DNA of 64,000 nt, from the NCBI RefSeq assembly GCF_010470675.1, contig NZ_VOIQ01000001.1, positions 62,001-126,000 of the forward strand, in the 5' to 3' direction. This document shows, one piece after another, positions 26,218-34,821 of this stretch. Under the pieces are notes generated by a model, which made no database searches, was not told the origin of the DNA, and saw only the letters and a list, made by a program, of their open reading frames with translations. The position numbers were made by a program, and so were the translations under genes. Position 1 is the stretch's first letter. Each line of letters starts with the position of its first letter. The stretch is from Desulfovibrio sp. JC010 (lineage in GTDB: Bacteria > Desulfobacterota > Desulfovibrionia > Desulfovibrionales > Desulfovibrionaceae).

Positions 26218-28719
26218 ATGCCACGATGCGCACACAAAGGACTGACCCTCATCCTCTTTATTTTGCTGTTCAGTTTTTCCACTACCCCGGAATCACAGGC
26301 AGAAACGGCCACTGAAACACTACTTAACATGGTCAATACCCTTGAAGCGGATATTCAGCACCAGGAACAGATTGTCACGGAGATCAACAAGAACAGCCCC
26401 TCCATGACAGCCAGATATGAACAGCGGCTGCATAAAGCGCAAGTCCGTATGGATCAGCTGAAGATGCTGCGTGGAATGGCCAAACAAACTCCGTGGTCCT
26501 ACCGCACGGTTCTCATGCAGCTGCATGATCTGGGCTCATATGTGCGGCTGGCAAAAGCCGATCTGCTTATTGAAAAAAACAGACTGAAAAAAATAAAAGC
26601 CGGTTTTGACGTAATCAATGAAATTCATTTCAAAACAAAAATCACAGACCCTCTGCTCAAACAAAAACTCATTGAAACCAAAACTGAATACGAAAGAGTC
26701 CGCGACGATGCCTCTGCGGTGAAAAGAAATCTTGATGCAGAGCTTGAAAAGTCAGACCGGCTGATGGAGTACATAACAGAGGCAACCAAGGTCACTGAAA
26801 AATTCTATGCATCCACCCTGAAACGGTTTTACTTCCAGCCGCACCTGATTCTGTTTTTTCCACAGGCCTGGAAAGATATTTCATATTCATTTGCTGAATG
26901 GCAGGAAAGTTATACCAAATTTTATCACCCGCTCATTGTCTGGGTTGAATGGGGAAATTTCCTGCTCATCATGTCCGGCATAACTGTCTTTCTCTGGCTG
27001 ACCCTGCGCTATCTGGTGAAAAAAATGCTGCGCCGCCCCATGTTCAGCAAGCATCAGCTTTCATTTTATAATAAAGGTTTGTTCCTGATCTCACTTGGCG
27101 CAGCAATCCTCTTTGCCCGCTTCTTCACCCTGTTTACCGCCAATCAGGTTACCGGGCTGGTCTGGACCGAGATCATCACCCTCGGGGCAATCATATGCAC
27201 CCGCAATTTCCTCTGGGCGCGGGAAAAAGTTCAGCCCGCCCCGTTGATTTACACGCCCATGTTCATCCTCTGGAGCCTGATGACCGCCGGGGATATAATG
27301 CACATGCTGACCCTTCCGGCGGAATGCCTATCCGTAATCTGGTTTGTACTCAGCCTGAGCGGACTGGCCGCCCTGCACTTTAACCGCAGAAGATACGTAC
27401 TTCCGATCACGCAGGCCACATCACAGGCAAACAAAGTAATACTCGGCAGCGGAGCACTGCTCACACTGGTCGGTTTCGGTACTCAGGCCATGATCCTGAC
27501 CCAGATCTGGTTTCTCTTTCTGGTGACCATGAAAATATGCACTGCTCTGAAAACCATTATGATCACCGACCTGCCGCAGCCGGAATATCTGCCCCCGGAA
27601 GAAGAACCTGATGCTGAGCAGCAGGTAAAAATGGAACAGGCATACCGGCAGGCCCGGCACCATAACCAGATGGTCCAGCTCTTCTACCCGCTTTCCATTT
27701 CAATCATAATCTTCCTGTTTATCGGCTGGGCTACAGCCTATATGGGCGGCATTCCCTTTGCCCACTTTGTATTCCGGCATCTGGACATGAATATTGCCGG
27801 GGTGGATATATCGGTAAAAAACATCTCTTATATCCTGATCCTCTTTTTTGCCGCACGACTGGCCCTGTTTTGGCTCAAGTCATTTGTCAGCAATGCTTCC
27901 ATTAACGGGCAGCGCATTGAATCGGCACTGGCCCACACCCTTTCCACCATCGGATCGTACATCGTCTGGGTGGTCTTCCTGCTGACCTCATTCTTCCTGC
28001 TGGGCATTCCCATGTCCGCTCTGACATGGATCGCCAGCGGCCTCTCCATCGGTATCGGTTTCGGCATGAAGGATATTGTCAGCAACTTTGTCAGCGGACT
28101 GATCATCCTCTTCGGCGGTTCCATAAAAAAAGGCGACACCCTGCAACACAAGAAGATTATCGGCACTGTGGCTGATGTCTCCATCCGCAACACCACCATC
28201 AAGGCGTTGGATAACAGCATGGTCATCATCCCCAACTCCAGCTTCCTGAAAGGGGAAATTGTCAACCTCAACTATCAGGACACCCGCATCAGGGCGACCA
28301 TTCCCCTAACCCTTGTCCCCGGTTCAAAGGTCAAGAAAGCCAAGAAAATCATGATGAAAGTGGTTAAAAAGCATCCCAAGGTACTCAAAGATCCTGCCCC
28401 CAATATCCTTTTCAAAAGGTTCGGCACCTTAGGCCTTGATTTTGAGATACTTTTCTGGGTCAGCCACTTTGAGGATAAATTCCCCACGGAATCAGATATC
28501 GTGGATGAGCTTGACCAGAAATTCCAAGGCAAGAAAATCAAAGTCGCCTTCCGGGGAGTCAAGACCAAGTACAAACCTAAAGGCGACGAAGCGGCCCAGA
28601 TTGCGGCCAGGCGAGAAGCACTCAAAGAAAAGCGAAAGCTGGTCAGCAAATGTTTCAGGTCGGCAGCACTGCGCAAGCACAGGTTTCTGAACAAAATCGA
28701 AATGGATAAGCCTGAATAA
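26218..28719 (+). CDS. Large mechanosensitive channel, MscS/MscK type
   Basis: The 833-residue protein has a signal peptide, a periplasmic coiled-coil-rich N-terminal domain (about 25-230, like the DUF3772/MscK sensor), several membrane segments and a C-terminal MscS core with GIGFGMKDIVSNFVSGLIILF (pore-lining helix) and a beta domain (VADVSIRNTTIKALDNSMVIIPNS). It should release solutes under hypo-osmotic stress. The ATG at 26218 has GGAG 6 bases upstream; a TTG four codons earlier is less likely. It is monocistronic and ends at a strong terminator. Confidence 0.88.
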   Translation: MPRCAHKGLTLILFILLFSFSTTPESQAETATETLLNMVNTLEADIQHQEQIVTEINKNSPSMTARYEQRLHKAQVRMDQLKMLRGMAKQTPWSYRTVLMQLHDLGSYVRLAKADLLIEKNRLKKIKAGFDVINEIHFKTKITDPLLKQKLIETKTEYERVRDDASAVKRNLDAELEKSDRLMEYITEATKVTEKFYASTLKRFYFQPHLILFFPQAWKDISYSFAEWQESYTKFYHPLIVWVEWGNFLLIMSGITVFLWLTLRYLVKKMLRRPMFSKHQLSFYNKGLFLISLGAAILFARFFTLFTANQVTGLVWTEIITLGAIICTRNFLWAREKVQPAPLIYTPMFILWSLMTAGDIMHMLTLPAECLSVIWFVLSLSGLAALHFNRRRYVLPITQATSQANKVILGSGALLTLVGFGTQAMILTQIWFLFLVTMKICTALKTIMITDLPQPEYLPPEEEPDAEQQVKMEQAYRQARHHNQMVQLFYPLSISIIIFLFIGWATAYMGGIPFAHFVFRHLDMNIAGVDISVKNISYILILFFAARLALFWLKSFVSNASINGQRIESALAHTLSTIGSYIVWVVFLLTSFFLLGIPMSALTWIASGLSIGIGFGMKDIVSNFVSGLIILFGGSIKKGDTLQHKKIIGTVADVSIRNTTIKALDNSMVIIPNSSFLKGEIVNLNYQDTRIRATIPLTLVPGSKVKKAKKIMMKVVKKHPKVLKDPAPNILFKRFGTLGLDFEILFWVSHFEDKFPTESDIVDELDQKFQGKKIKVAFRGVKTKYKPKGDEAAQIAARREALKEKRKLVSKCFRSAALRKHRFLNKIEMDKPE

Positions 28720-28720
28720 A

Positions 28721-28752
28721 AAAGGGGGATTGCCTGAGCAATCCCCCTTTCA
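28721..28752. terminator. Terminator between channel gene and rhodanese gene
   Basis: AAAGGGGGATTGC pairs with GCAATCCCCCTTT around CTGA, flanked by A-rich and T-rich tracts. It serves the channel gene and the converging minus-strand rhodanese gene, whose extended stop codon (28757-28759) lies 5 bases away. Confidence 0.9.
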
Positions 28753-28756
28753 CTTT

Positions 28757-29167
28757 TCACTTTGATTCAACGGGATAATCGAACCTGTGCCACTGGTGCC
28801 AGCCCCCCAGAAGCGCGTTCACATTGCTGAAACCCAGCTTCTTCAACTTTCGCCCCACACGGGAGCTTGTGTATTCGCTGGGTCAGGCACAGTAGATGAT
28901 GATCTCCGCATCCTTGGGCAGGTCGGCAGACCATTCCTTTTCCTTACCCGGCTTGCCGCGTATGGCGCCCTTGATCTTCAATTGGCTGCCCCGCCAGTCG
29001 GAACCGGAACGGGAATCTACCACCACAACCCCTTCCGACCCGAGCTTGCGTTCCAGATAATCCGCAGAAACCCGGAGAACATCTGCCGCATTTGCGCAGA
29101 CAGGAAAGACCATGAAACTCGCCGCAGCAACAACAGCAACGGCAAGTAATATCAAACGGTTACCCAT
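28757..29167 (-). CDS. Exported rhodanese-like protein with in-frame TGA at catalytic Cys (probable selenoprotein)
   Basis: The 136-codon frame has a signal peptide (MGNRLILLAVAV...CANA, cut near 27), a single rhodanese domain (VVVVDSRSGSDW, IKGAI) and the active-site strand IIIYCA followed by TGA (28883-28885). After the TGA the same frame continues PSEYTSSRVGRKLKKLGF, SNVNALLGGWHQW and ends at TGA 28757-28759. Related rhodaneses read YCACPxE with the catalytic second Cys where the TGA lies, so selenocysteine (residue 95) is the natural reading. If TGA were a stop, the protein would lose its catalytic loop and last helix. It lies downstream of the sequence's GGGAGG site and would act in the periplasm on sulfur or selenium transfer. 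A nonsense mutation is the alternative. Confidence 0.75.
28833..28882 (-). promoter_or_regulatory. Candidate bacterial SECIS element
   Basis: Directly after the UGA, CCCAGC (28882-28877) can pair with GCUGGG (28838-28833). Inside it, UACAC (28873-28869) pairs with GUGUG (28860-28856) around the loop AAGCUCCC. Position next to the UGA and size (50 nt) suit a SelB-binding hairpin; the fold was derived by eye only. Confidence 0.45.
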
Positions 29168-29198
29168 TATTACCTCCCGGTATTTTGATAAACAAAAA

Positions 29199-29224
29199 GA
29201 AAGCGAACCCTGAGGCTCGCTTTC
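29199..29224 (-). terminator. Terminator after the polytopic membrane protein gene
   Basis: GAAAGCGA and TCGCTTTC form an 8-bp stem with an inner CC/GG pairing; on the minus strand a TTTTT tract follows. Confidence 0.8.
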
Positions 29225-29274
29225 ATAATATCAGATCAAAATGGTAGGACAAGTAAAAAACGGCAATAGCCGGA

Positions 29275-30624
29275 TTATTTATAACTGACGATGTTCAAAT
29301 CTTCGTCTTCAGGATCGTCCTGCACAGGATCACTCTGTTCCTTCTCGATAATTTCCCCGGTCTCAGGGTCAAAGACAGGCTCGGCTTCAGCTTCTTCGGC
29401 TTCTTCCAAGGGAGGATAGTTGCAATACTCCTTCATACTGAAACCAAGGGCAATACCGGCCACGGCCATGCAGCCCACAGCGTAAAGGAAGTAATTGGTA
29501 AATTCAATATGCAGACAGCAGACTGCCGCAGCGATTGCATGCAGAGCCAGAGTAAGCAGACGGGGCAGGTAAAAGCGTCCGGCCTTGCGCATGGCGATGA
29601 TGCCCAACAGATCGATAAGTGCGTAGGAACCGAACCAGAAACAGAGTCCTGCGGAAATCAGGGATTCAAGTTCATCTTTTCCGGCCCAGCCTTTGGCAAG
29701 CATGACAGCGATCACGCCACCGATAAAAACAGCGGCCCCCCCGGCGGCATAACGGGAATAATTTTCAGCAACAACCCCGCGCACCCGCTGCCCGAAAAGC
29801 TGGAATAGACCGAAAATAGCTGCAAAGGTTGCCAGAATAATTGTTCCGCCCATAAGCAGACGCCCTTTGCCCTCAAGTACATGGCCGGCGACTTTGAGAT
29901 GGGGAACGGTGGTTCCGAGCAGACCTTCGGGAGTTTCAACCAGCAGGGCCGCCCAGCTGAAAAGGGCAAAGGCAACCAGAATCAGAAAAATAGCAGGATA
30001 GGCCCGTGAACTCTTATTTTCAAAAACCAGCGGCAGATCAAAGCCGATGAAAACCAGCACAGCCAGAAAGACCAGCTGCATCCAGCCCACGGGACCGGCT
30101 TCCAGCAGCCCGGCAGGAAACAGCGGAGTGAAAAATTCCGGCAATGACGTCGGATAGCCCATTCCCCCGGCAACAGGCTGATTAACCATAACCGCTACAT
30201 ATACAAAAGAAAGAAAAGCCAGAGTCAGACTGCCCCCGAAAAGGTCCCCGGCATACTTATCATTCAGAAAACAGGCCCAGACGGCGACAGCAAGTATGGT
30301 GAAGGACGCCGCGAGATTGGGAAATGAACTGAGAAAAATTTCGTTGAGTCCGTACCCTGCAATCCCCAGCCAGGAAACAGCCAGAACGGTCAGGGTAAAA
30401 AAACGAGCTGCATCAAGAAATCCGAAGGCCACACGGTCCACAGGGGTTGCCCGCAGTTCCCCGGAATTAAGTTTATCAATGCTACGCGCGGTGCAGACAG
30501 ACACAAGCGCGGCCAGAACCAGCAATCCCATAAAAACAGCTCCGCCCAGCCCGGCACCGTGCCCGACAGCTTCAAGCCCTCTGGGGGACAGCATCACTGC
30601 GAGTGATGTAAATATTCCGCTCAT
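29275..30624 (-). CDS. Uncharacterised polytopic membrane protein (transporter-like)
   Basis: The 449-residue protein contains about 12 hydrophobic segments and a C-terminal acidic cytoplasmic tail of about 50 residues (PPLEEAEEAEAEPVFDPETGEIIEKE). The helix layout and Gly-rich first helices recall amino-acid/polyamine permeases (APC superfamily), but no diagnostic motif is visible to me. GGAGG lies 5 bases before the ATG. It is transcribed alone, with a terminator after it. Confidence 0.7.
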   Translation of the reverse strand: MSGIFTSLAVMLSPRGLEAVGHGAGLGGAVFMGLLVLAALVSVCTARSIDKLNSGELRATPVDRVAFGFLDAARFFTLTVLAVSWLGIAGYGLNEIFLSSFPNLAASFTILAVAVWACFLNDKYAGDLFGGSLTLAFLSFVYVAVMVNQPVAGGMGYPTSLPEFFTPLFPAGLLEAGPVGWMQLVFLAVLVFIGFDLPLVFENKSSRAYPAIFLILVAFALFSWAALLVETPEGLLGTTVPHLKVAGHVLEGKGRLLMGGTIILATFAAIFGLFQLFGQRVRGVVAENYSRYAAGGAAVFIGGVIAVMLAKGWAGKDELESLISAGLCFWFGSYALIDLLGIIAMRKAGRFYLPRLLTLALHAIAAAVCCLHIEFTNYFLYAVGCMAVAGIALGFSMKEYCNYPPLEEAEEAEAEPVFDPETGEIIEKEQSDPVQDDPEDEDLNIVSYK

Positions 30625-30696
30625 TTTTTCCTCCGCTGTATATGAAAAGCACTCCGGCTATTATAGCAATAAACAAACACAGTTTCAAAAAACAAA

Positions 30697-30726
30697 CTTC
30701 CTGTCCGCAGGATAGCGCACAGGAAG
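30697..30726 (-). terminator. Terminator after the STAS-domain gene
   Basis: CTTCCTGT and ACAGGAAG pair around a 14-base loop; read on the minus strand the stem is followed by TTTGTTTTTT. Confidence 0.85.
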
Positions 30727-30772
30727 CAGTTCATATATAAAGGCATATTATGGCCTGATTATCCTGAAATGT

Positions 30773-31111
30773 CTAGAAAGCGGCCAGACACTCATCCTTA
30801 GTATTGTAGATAGGCAGAAAAGAGACAAAACCGGACAGATCAAAAACTTCCCGAATGTAATCTTTAAGAGCACAAAGCACGAGTTTCCCGTCTCCGCCCT
30901 TAAGCTCCCTTGCGGCTTTGAGCAGCACACGAAGCCCGGCACTGGAAATATATTCAAGATTTTCGAAATCCAGAATAATCTTGCTTTCCCCGCCCTGAAT
31001 AGAATTCAGAAGTCTTTCTTCAAAATCATTGGATGTATTGGAATCAAGACGTCCTTTTAATTGAAAGGTAATAACTCCGTCATTTTTGATTTCACCAACT
31101 TCAAGACCCAT
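30773..31111 (-). CDS. STAS-domain anti-sigma-factor antagonist
   Basis: The 112-residue protein matches RsbV/SpoIIAA-type STAS proteins: VITFQLKGRLDSNTS, ILDFENLEYISSAGLRVLLKAA with Ser at the usual phosphorylation position. It should be switched by phosphorylation from an RsbW-like kinase and sequester it. GGAGG lies 5 bases before the chosen ATG at 31111. The HATPase gene lies 108 bases upstream on the same strand, its probable partner. No sigma factor gene is nearby. Confidence 0.85.
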   Translation of the reverse strand: MGLEVGEIKNDGVITFQLKGRLDSNTSNDFEERLLNSIQGGESKIILDFENLEYISSAGLRVLLKAARELKGGDGKLVLCALKDYIREVFDLSGFVSFLPIYNTKDECLAAF

Positions 31112-31219
31112 CTTTTCCTCCGTTTTTCCCATTTTTACCGCCAGAAATGCGGTTTGCATCATTCACCGTTAATATAAAAATCCGCCCAGCGGACTGGTTA
31201 TCTATATTGCATCATATGA

Positions 31220-31651
31220 TTATTGAATATTTTTGGTCAACTTCAATTTGTTTTTGCCGTCTTCCCAAGCATATTCAATGCTGTCCATTATCTTGCGCAT
31301 AAAATGGATTCCGAGTCCTCCGATTTTACGCTCCTCGCAAGCGCACTCCATATCAGGCTCCGGGGCATCAAGAGGATTGAACCTGTGCCCGTCATCCTCA
31401 ATCAGCAGAGTCAGGAGACCGTCAGCAAGATTCATGATGATTTCAAAATTGTGTTTATCAGACTGGCAACCGTAACTTACAAGATTAGTAAACAACTCAT
31501 CCAGAACAAGATTGAGCTCGAATACAGTCTTATCTGAGATACCGTTATCATGTCCGAATTTCTCAATATTTTCAGCGAGAACCCGGAGCTCAGCAATATC
31601 TGATTTCAGCGAGAAGGAAGATGTGACGCCGCTGTCTAACTGCGACTCCAT
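31220..31651 (-). CDS. RsbW/SpoIIAB-like ATP-binding anti-sigma kinase
   Basis: The 143-residue protein has a GHKL/HATPase_c fold: LNLVLDELFTNLVSYG (N box), LLIEDDGHRFNP (G1) and GGLGIHFMRKIMD (G2). It probably phosphorylates the neighbouring STAS protein and may bind a sigma factor or another target. The start at 31651 is not backed by a strong ribosome-binding site; an upstream frame to 31747 exists. It is divergent from the ABC exporter across a 143-base promoter region. Confidence 0.8.
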   Translation of the reverse strand: MESQLDSGVTSSFSLKSDIAELRVLAENIEKFGHDNGISDKTVFELNLVLDELFTNLVSYGCQSDKHNFEIIMNLADGLLTLLIEDDGHRFNPLDAPEPDMECACEERKIGGLGIHFMRKIMDSIEYAWEDGKNKLKLTKNIQ

Positions 31652-31794
31652 ATTATTTACCAAAGCCTTATCCTCAATTTTCTCATTATGGACAGAAAAT
31701 ACGATTACCACACATAAGTTAGAAAACCCTTGTCGCTGCGTCAACAAAAAGGTAATAAATTTTTGTTAGATATATAGACCAACAGGAGTACTTA

Positions 31795-34290
31795 ATGATC
31801 ACCAAGCGTCCGCTAACCTACTGGGTGAAAAACAGTAATATGAAGTTGCAGCTCATATTGCTTGTTGTCATCTTTTTCACAGTAGCAGTCAGACTGATTC
31901 CGCTGGAAATGCAGAAGAAAATCATCAACCAGGCCATCAGTATGCGCAAGGTTGACCTGCTTTTCATGTATTGTGGATTCTACATTGCATCGGTAGTCTC
32001 CGCCAGCCTGCTTAAATACCTGATTACAGTCCTGCAGACTTATATCGGTCAGGAAGCACTGGCAAAGATGCGTAAGGAACTCTACGCTCACATCCTGACC
32101 CTGCCGCTGGGTTATTTCCGAAAAGCCAATCCGGGCATGGTGGTCTCCTCGCTGGTGACCGAGCTGGCTCCGGCAGGTGAATATGTAGGTCAGTCCGTGG
32201 CCGTTCCGGTGACCAACCTGCTCACGCTCATCGCTTTTGCAGGGTATATGTTCTATCTGAACCCGATCATGGCCGGTATCTCCATCGCCCTCTACCCCTT
32301 TGTGATTTATCTGGTTCCCAAGCTCCAGAAAAGATCAAACAAAGCAAACAAGAAAAGGGTTGATACCACCAGATACCTCTCCAGCCATATCAACGAAACA
32401 ATTTCCGGTATCCACGAAATCCACGGTAACGGTTCTTACCGCATCGAGAACCGCAAGTACGGTGCTTTTGTGGACAAACTGTTTAAGATCAGAATCACCT
32501 GGATTCTCTATAAGCAGGGCATCAAGGTCCTGAACAACTTTTTCCAGAATCTGGGACCGTTCCTGCTCTTTATTGTCGGCGGTTACCTTGCCATTCAGGG
32601 ACGCTTCGACCTTGGTGCGCTGGTCGCCTTCCTTTCCGCTTATGAAAAAATTTACGATCCGTGGAAAGAGCTTATGGACTTTTATCAGGTCCACAATGAT
32701 GCCGGAGTCCGCTACAAAAGGGTCATGGAATATTTCGACACCAAGCCCGAATTCGAGCTTGAACCGAAAGACCGTGCTCCTGTGAAACTGAAAGGAGATA
32801 TCGAAGTCCAGAACCTCGGTTTCACTGTTTCCGGCAACATCAGGCTGCTCAAACAAATCAACATGCAGCTTAAACCCGGCGAGCAAATGGCTCTTGTGGG
32901 ATTCTCGGGCAGCGGTAAAAGTACGCTGGCCCAATGCATTTCCCAATTATATAAATACACGGGCGGCTCGGTAAAAATAGACGGTTACGAGGTCGGGGAA
33001 CTGACCAAGGCCGATATGGTCCACAACATGGGAATAGTGGCCCAGTCACCGTTTATCTTTTCAGGAACCATCAAGGACAACCTGCTCTACTCCTGCACGG
33101 CTGTTCTTGAAGGCGATCCCGATGCCGAGAAAAAAATGCCCAGTCGCGACAACATGATTGAAGCCGTACAGCAGGCCGGAATCTTTGTGGATGTGCTCCG
33201 CTTCGGCCTGAACACCCTGCTCGACCCTGATAAAAAGGTCGAACTTTCCGAACGGCTGGTCAGGGTGCGCAAAAACTTCCATGCCGACTTCGGAGACAAG
33301 CTTGCCGAACATGTGGAATTCTACCGCGACGGCGAATATCTGGAATACTCCAGCGTGGCCGGAAACATTACTTTCGGCCATGCCAATGACGAAAGCTTCT
33401 CCGGGCGGAAGCTGGTCAGCAACGAATACTTCCTGACCTTCCTCAAAGAAGCACAACTTGAGACACCGCTGCTGAGCCTCGGACGCGAACTGGCCAAGCA
33501 GACTGTCGATATTCTGGGCAATCTCCCGCCAGACGAAGTCTTCTTTGAACAAAGCCCCATTCCTTCCGAGGAATTCGAAGACTACAAGCAGCTGACTGCC
33601 CGTATTGATGATATTCCGCTGCAGGAACTTGAGGGCAAGGACCGCGAGATGCTACTGCACCTCGCCCTTGGATTTGTTCCCGGCAAGCACAAGATTGTTG
33701 CCCTTCCGGCAGTGCTGCAGGGACTCATCCTTGACGGACGCAAGATGTTCAATAGCAAGGTTACCGAAGAAAGGCCGGAGACTTTCAGCTTCTATCAGAT
33801 GACTGAATTCATCCCCTCCCAGACAATTCTGGACAACATCCTTTTCGGTAAACCCAAGACTGACCATCCCAAGGTGCAGGATACCATCAACCAGTCCATG
33901 ATTCAGCTGCTCATTGAGGAAGACCTGCTTGAAACAGTGGTCGAACTGGGTATGGAATTCCAGGTTGGCACCAAGGGTGATAAGCTTTCCGGCGGACAGT
34001 GCCAGAAGCTGGCCATCGCCCGGACCTTCCTCAAGAATCCACCGATTATGATCATGGATGAGGCAACCTCCGCACTGGACAACAGGTCGCAGAACCGCAT
34101 TCAGGGATTGCTGGAAACCAAGTGGAAAGGAAAAGCAACGCTTATCTCGGTTATCCACAGGCTGGATACCATTAAAAACTACGATAAAGTGGCAGTCATG
34201 AAGGCTGGTAAATTAATGGAAGTAGGTCCCTATGACGAGCTGATGGCTAAAAAGGGACTGCTTTATGAACTCGTACACGGAGCACATTAG
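31795..34290 (+). CDS. ABC exporter (permease-ATPase fusion) with enlarged nucleotide-binding domain
   Basis: The 831-residue protein has an exporter-type membrane domain (residues 20-310, six helices) fused to an ABC ATPase: Walker A GFSGSGKS (369-376), Q-loop Q417, signature LSGGQ (731-735), Walker B IMIMDE (751-756), H-loop H788. About 314 residues separate Q417 from the signature, against about 85 in ordinary exporters, so roughly 230 residues are inserted into the helical subdomain. The insert carries two further copies resembling the post-Q-loop strand (EYSSVAGNITFG 517-528; FIPSQTILDNILFG 672-685) besides FIFSGTIKDNLL at 420-431. AGGAG precedes the ATG. A cNMP-binding gene follows 2 bases after the stop. 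Confidence 0.88.
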   Translation: MITKRPLTYWVKNSNMKLQLILLVVIFFTVAVRLIPLEMQKKIINQAISMRKVDLLFMYCGFYIASVVSASLLKYLITVLQTYIGQEALAKMRKELYAHILTLPLGYFRKANPGMVVSSLVTELAPAGEYVGQSVAVPVTNLLTLIAFAGYMFYLNPIMAGISIALYPFVIYLVPKLQKRSNKANKKRVDTTRYLSSHINETISGIHEIHGNGSYRIENRKYGAFVDKLFKIRITWILYKQGIKVLNNFFQNLGPFLLFIVGGYLAIQGRFDLGALVAFLSAYEKIYDPWKELMDFYQVHNDAGVRYKRVMEYFDTKPEFELEPKDRAPVKLKGDIEVQNLGFTVSGNIRLLKQINMQLKPGEQMALVGFSGSGKSTLAQCISQLYKYTGGSVKIDGYEVGELTKADMVHNMGIVAQSPFIFSGTIKDNLLYSCTAVLEGDPDAEKKMPSRDNMIEAVQQAGIFVDVLRFGLNTLLDPDKKVELSERLVRVRKNFHADFGDKLAEHVEFYRDGEYLEYSSVAGNITFGHANDESFSGRKLVSNEYFLTFLKEAQLETPLLSLGRELAKQTVDILGNLPPDEVFFEQSPIPSEEFEDYKQLTARIDDIPLQELEGKDREMLLHLALGFVPGKHKIVALPAVLQGLILDGRKMFNSKVTEERPETFSFYQMTEFIPSQTILDNILFGKPKTDHPKVQDTINQSMIQLLIEEDLLETVVELGMEFQVGTKGDKLSGGQCQKLAIARTFLKNPPIMIMDEATSALDNRSQNRIQGLLETKWKGKATLISVIHRLDTIKNYDKVAVMKAGKLMEVGPYDELMAKKGLLYELVHGAH

Positions 34291-34292
34291 TC

Positions 34293-34790
34293 ATGGCAGC
34301 AGAAACAAGTGAATATCAGGAGCATTTGGAAATAATGCGGGAAATCCCGTACTTTTCAGGACTGGACCTTGAAGCTCAGAAACTGATCGCCTACCTTTGT
34401 GTTCGCGAAAAATTCTCCGAGGGTGACGAAGTTTTCGCCAACGGTGATCTGGACCAGTCCGCCTACTTCATCATCCATGGAACCATGGAAGCCTATCTGG
34501 ATAACGGACCGACCAAAATCCAGTCCTTTAAGGACGGTGATTTTGTAGGTGCACTTTCACTCATCGGTGACTCCAAACGGTTGTTCACCCTGAAGGCAAC
34601 TTCCGACTGCGTATGCATCCGGCTGACCAGTGAAAAATTCAAAAAAGCTCAGGAGCAGTATCCTGAAATCAGCAAAAAATTCTTGAAAGCCACAGTTGAC
34701 ATGATCAGCAACTGGGAAGAAAGATTTATAAGTAACTACAATTCAGGTTGTTCCGGATGTTCCGCCGGAATCGGACTGACTCTCATTTAG
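34293..34790 (+). CDS. Cyclic-nucleotide-binding-domain protein
   Basis: The 165-residue protein consists of one cNMP-binding (Crp-like) beta-roll domain: FSGLDLEAQKLIAYL, GDEVFANGDLDQSAYFIIHGTMEAYL, FVGALSLIG. No helix-turn-helix DNA-binding domain follows, and the C-terminus ends in a Cys/Gly-rich tail (NSGCSGCSAGIG). It starts 2 bases after the ABC exporter stop and is presumably cotranscribed, so it may regulate or scaffold that transporter. Canonical phosphate-binding residues are not clearly all present, so ligand binding is uncertain. Confidence 0.8.
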   Translation: MAAETSEYQEHLEIMREIPYFSGLDLEAQKLIAYLCVREKFSEGDEVFANGDLDQSAYFIIHGTMEAYLDNGPTKIQSFKDGDFVGALSLIGDSKRLFTLKATSDCVCIRLTSEKFKKAQEQYPEISKKFLKATVDMISNWEERFISNYNSGCSGCSAGIGLTLI

Positions 34791-34821
34791 AAAAGCCTTT
34801 ACGGCTTACAGGATAGATCAA

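Noticed and set aside
28883-29167. Rhodanese as a complete 94-residue protein ending at the first TGA
   Set aside because: It would end one residue before the catalytic position, while the downstream frame encodes the conserved rest of the domain.
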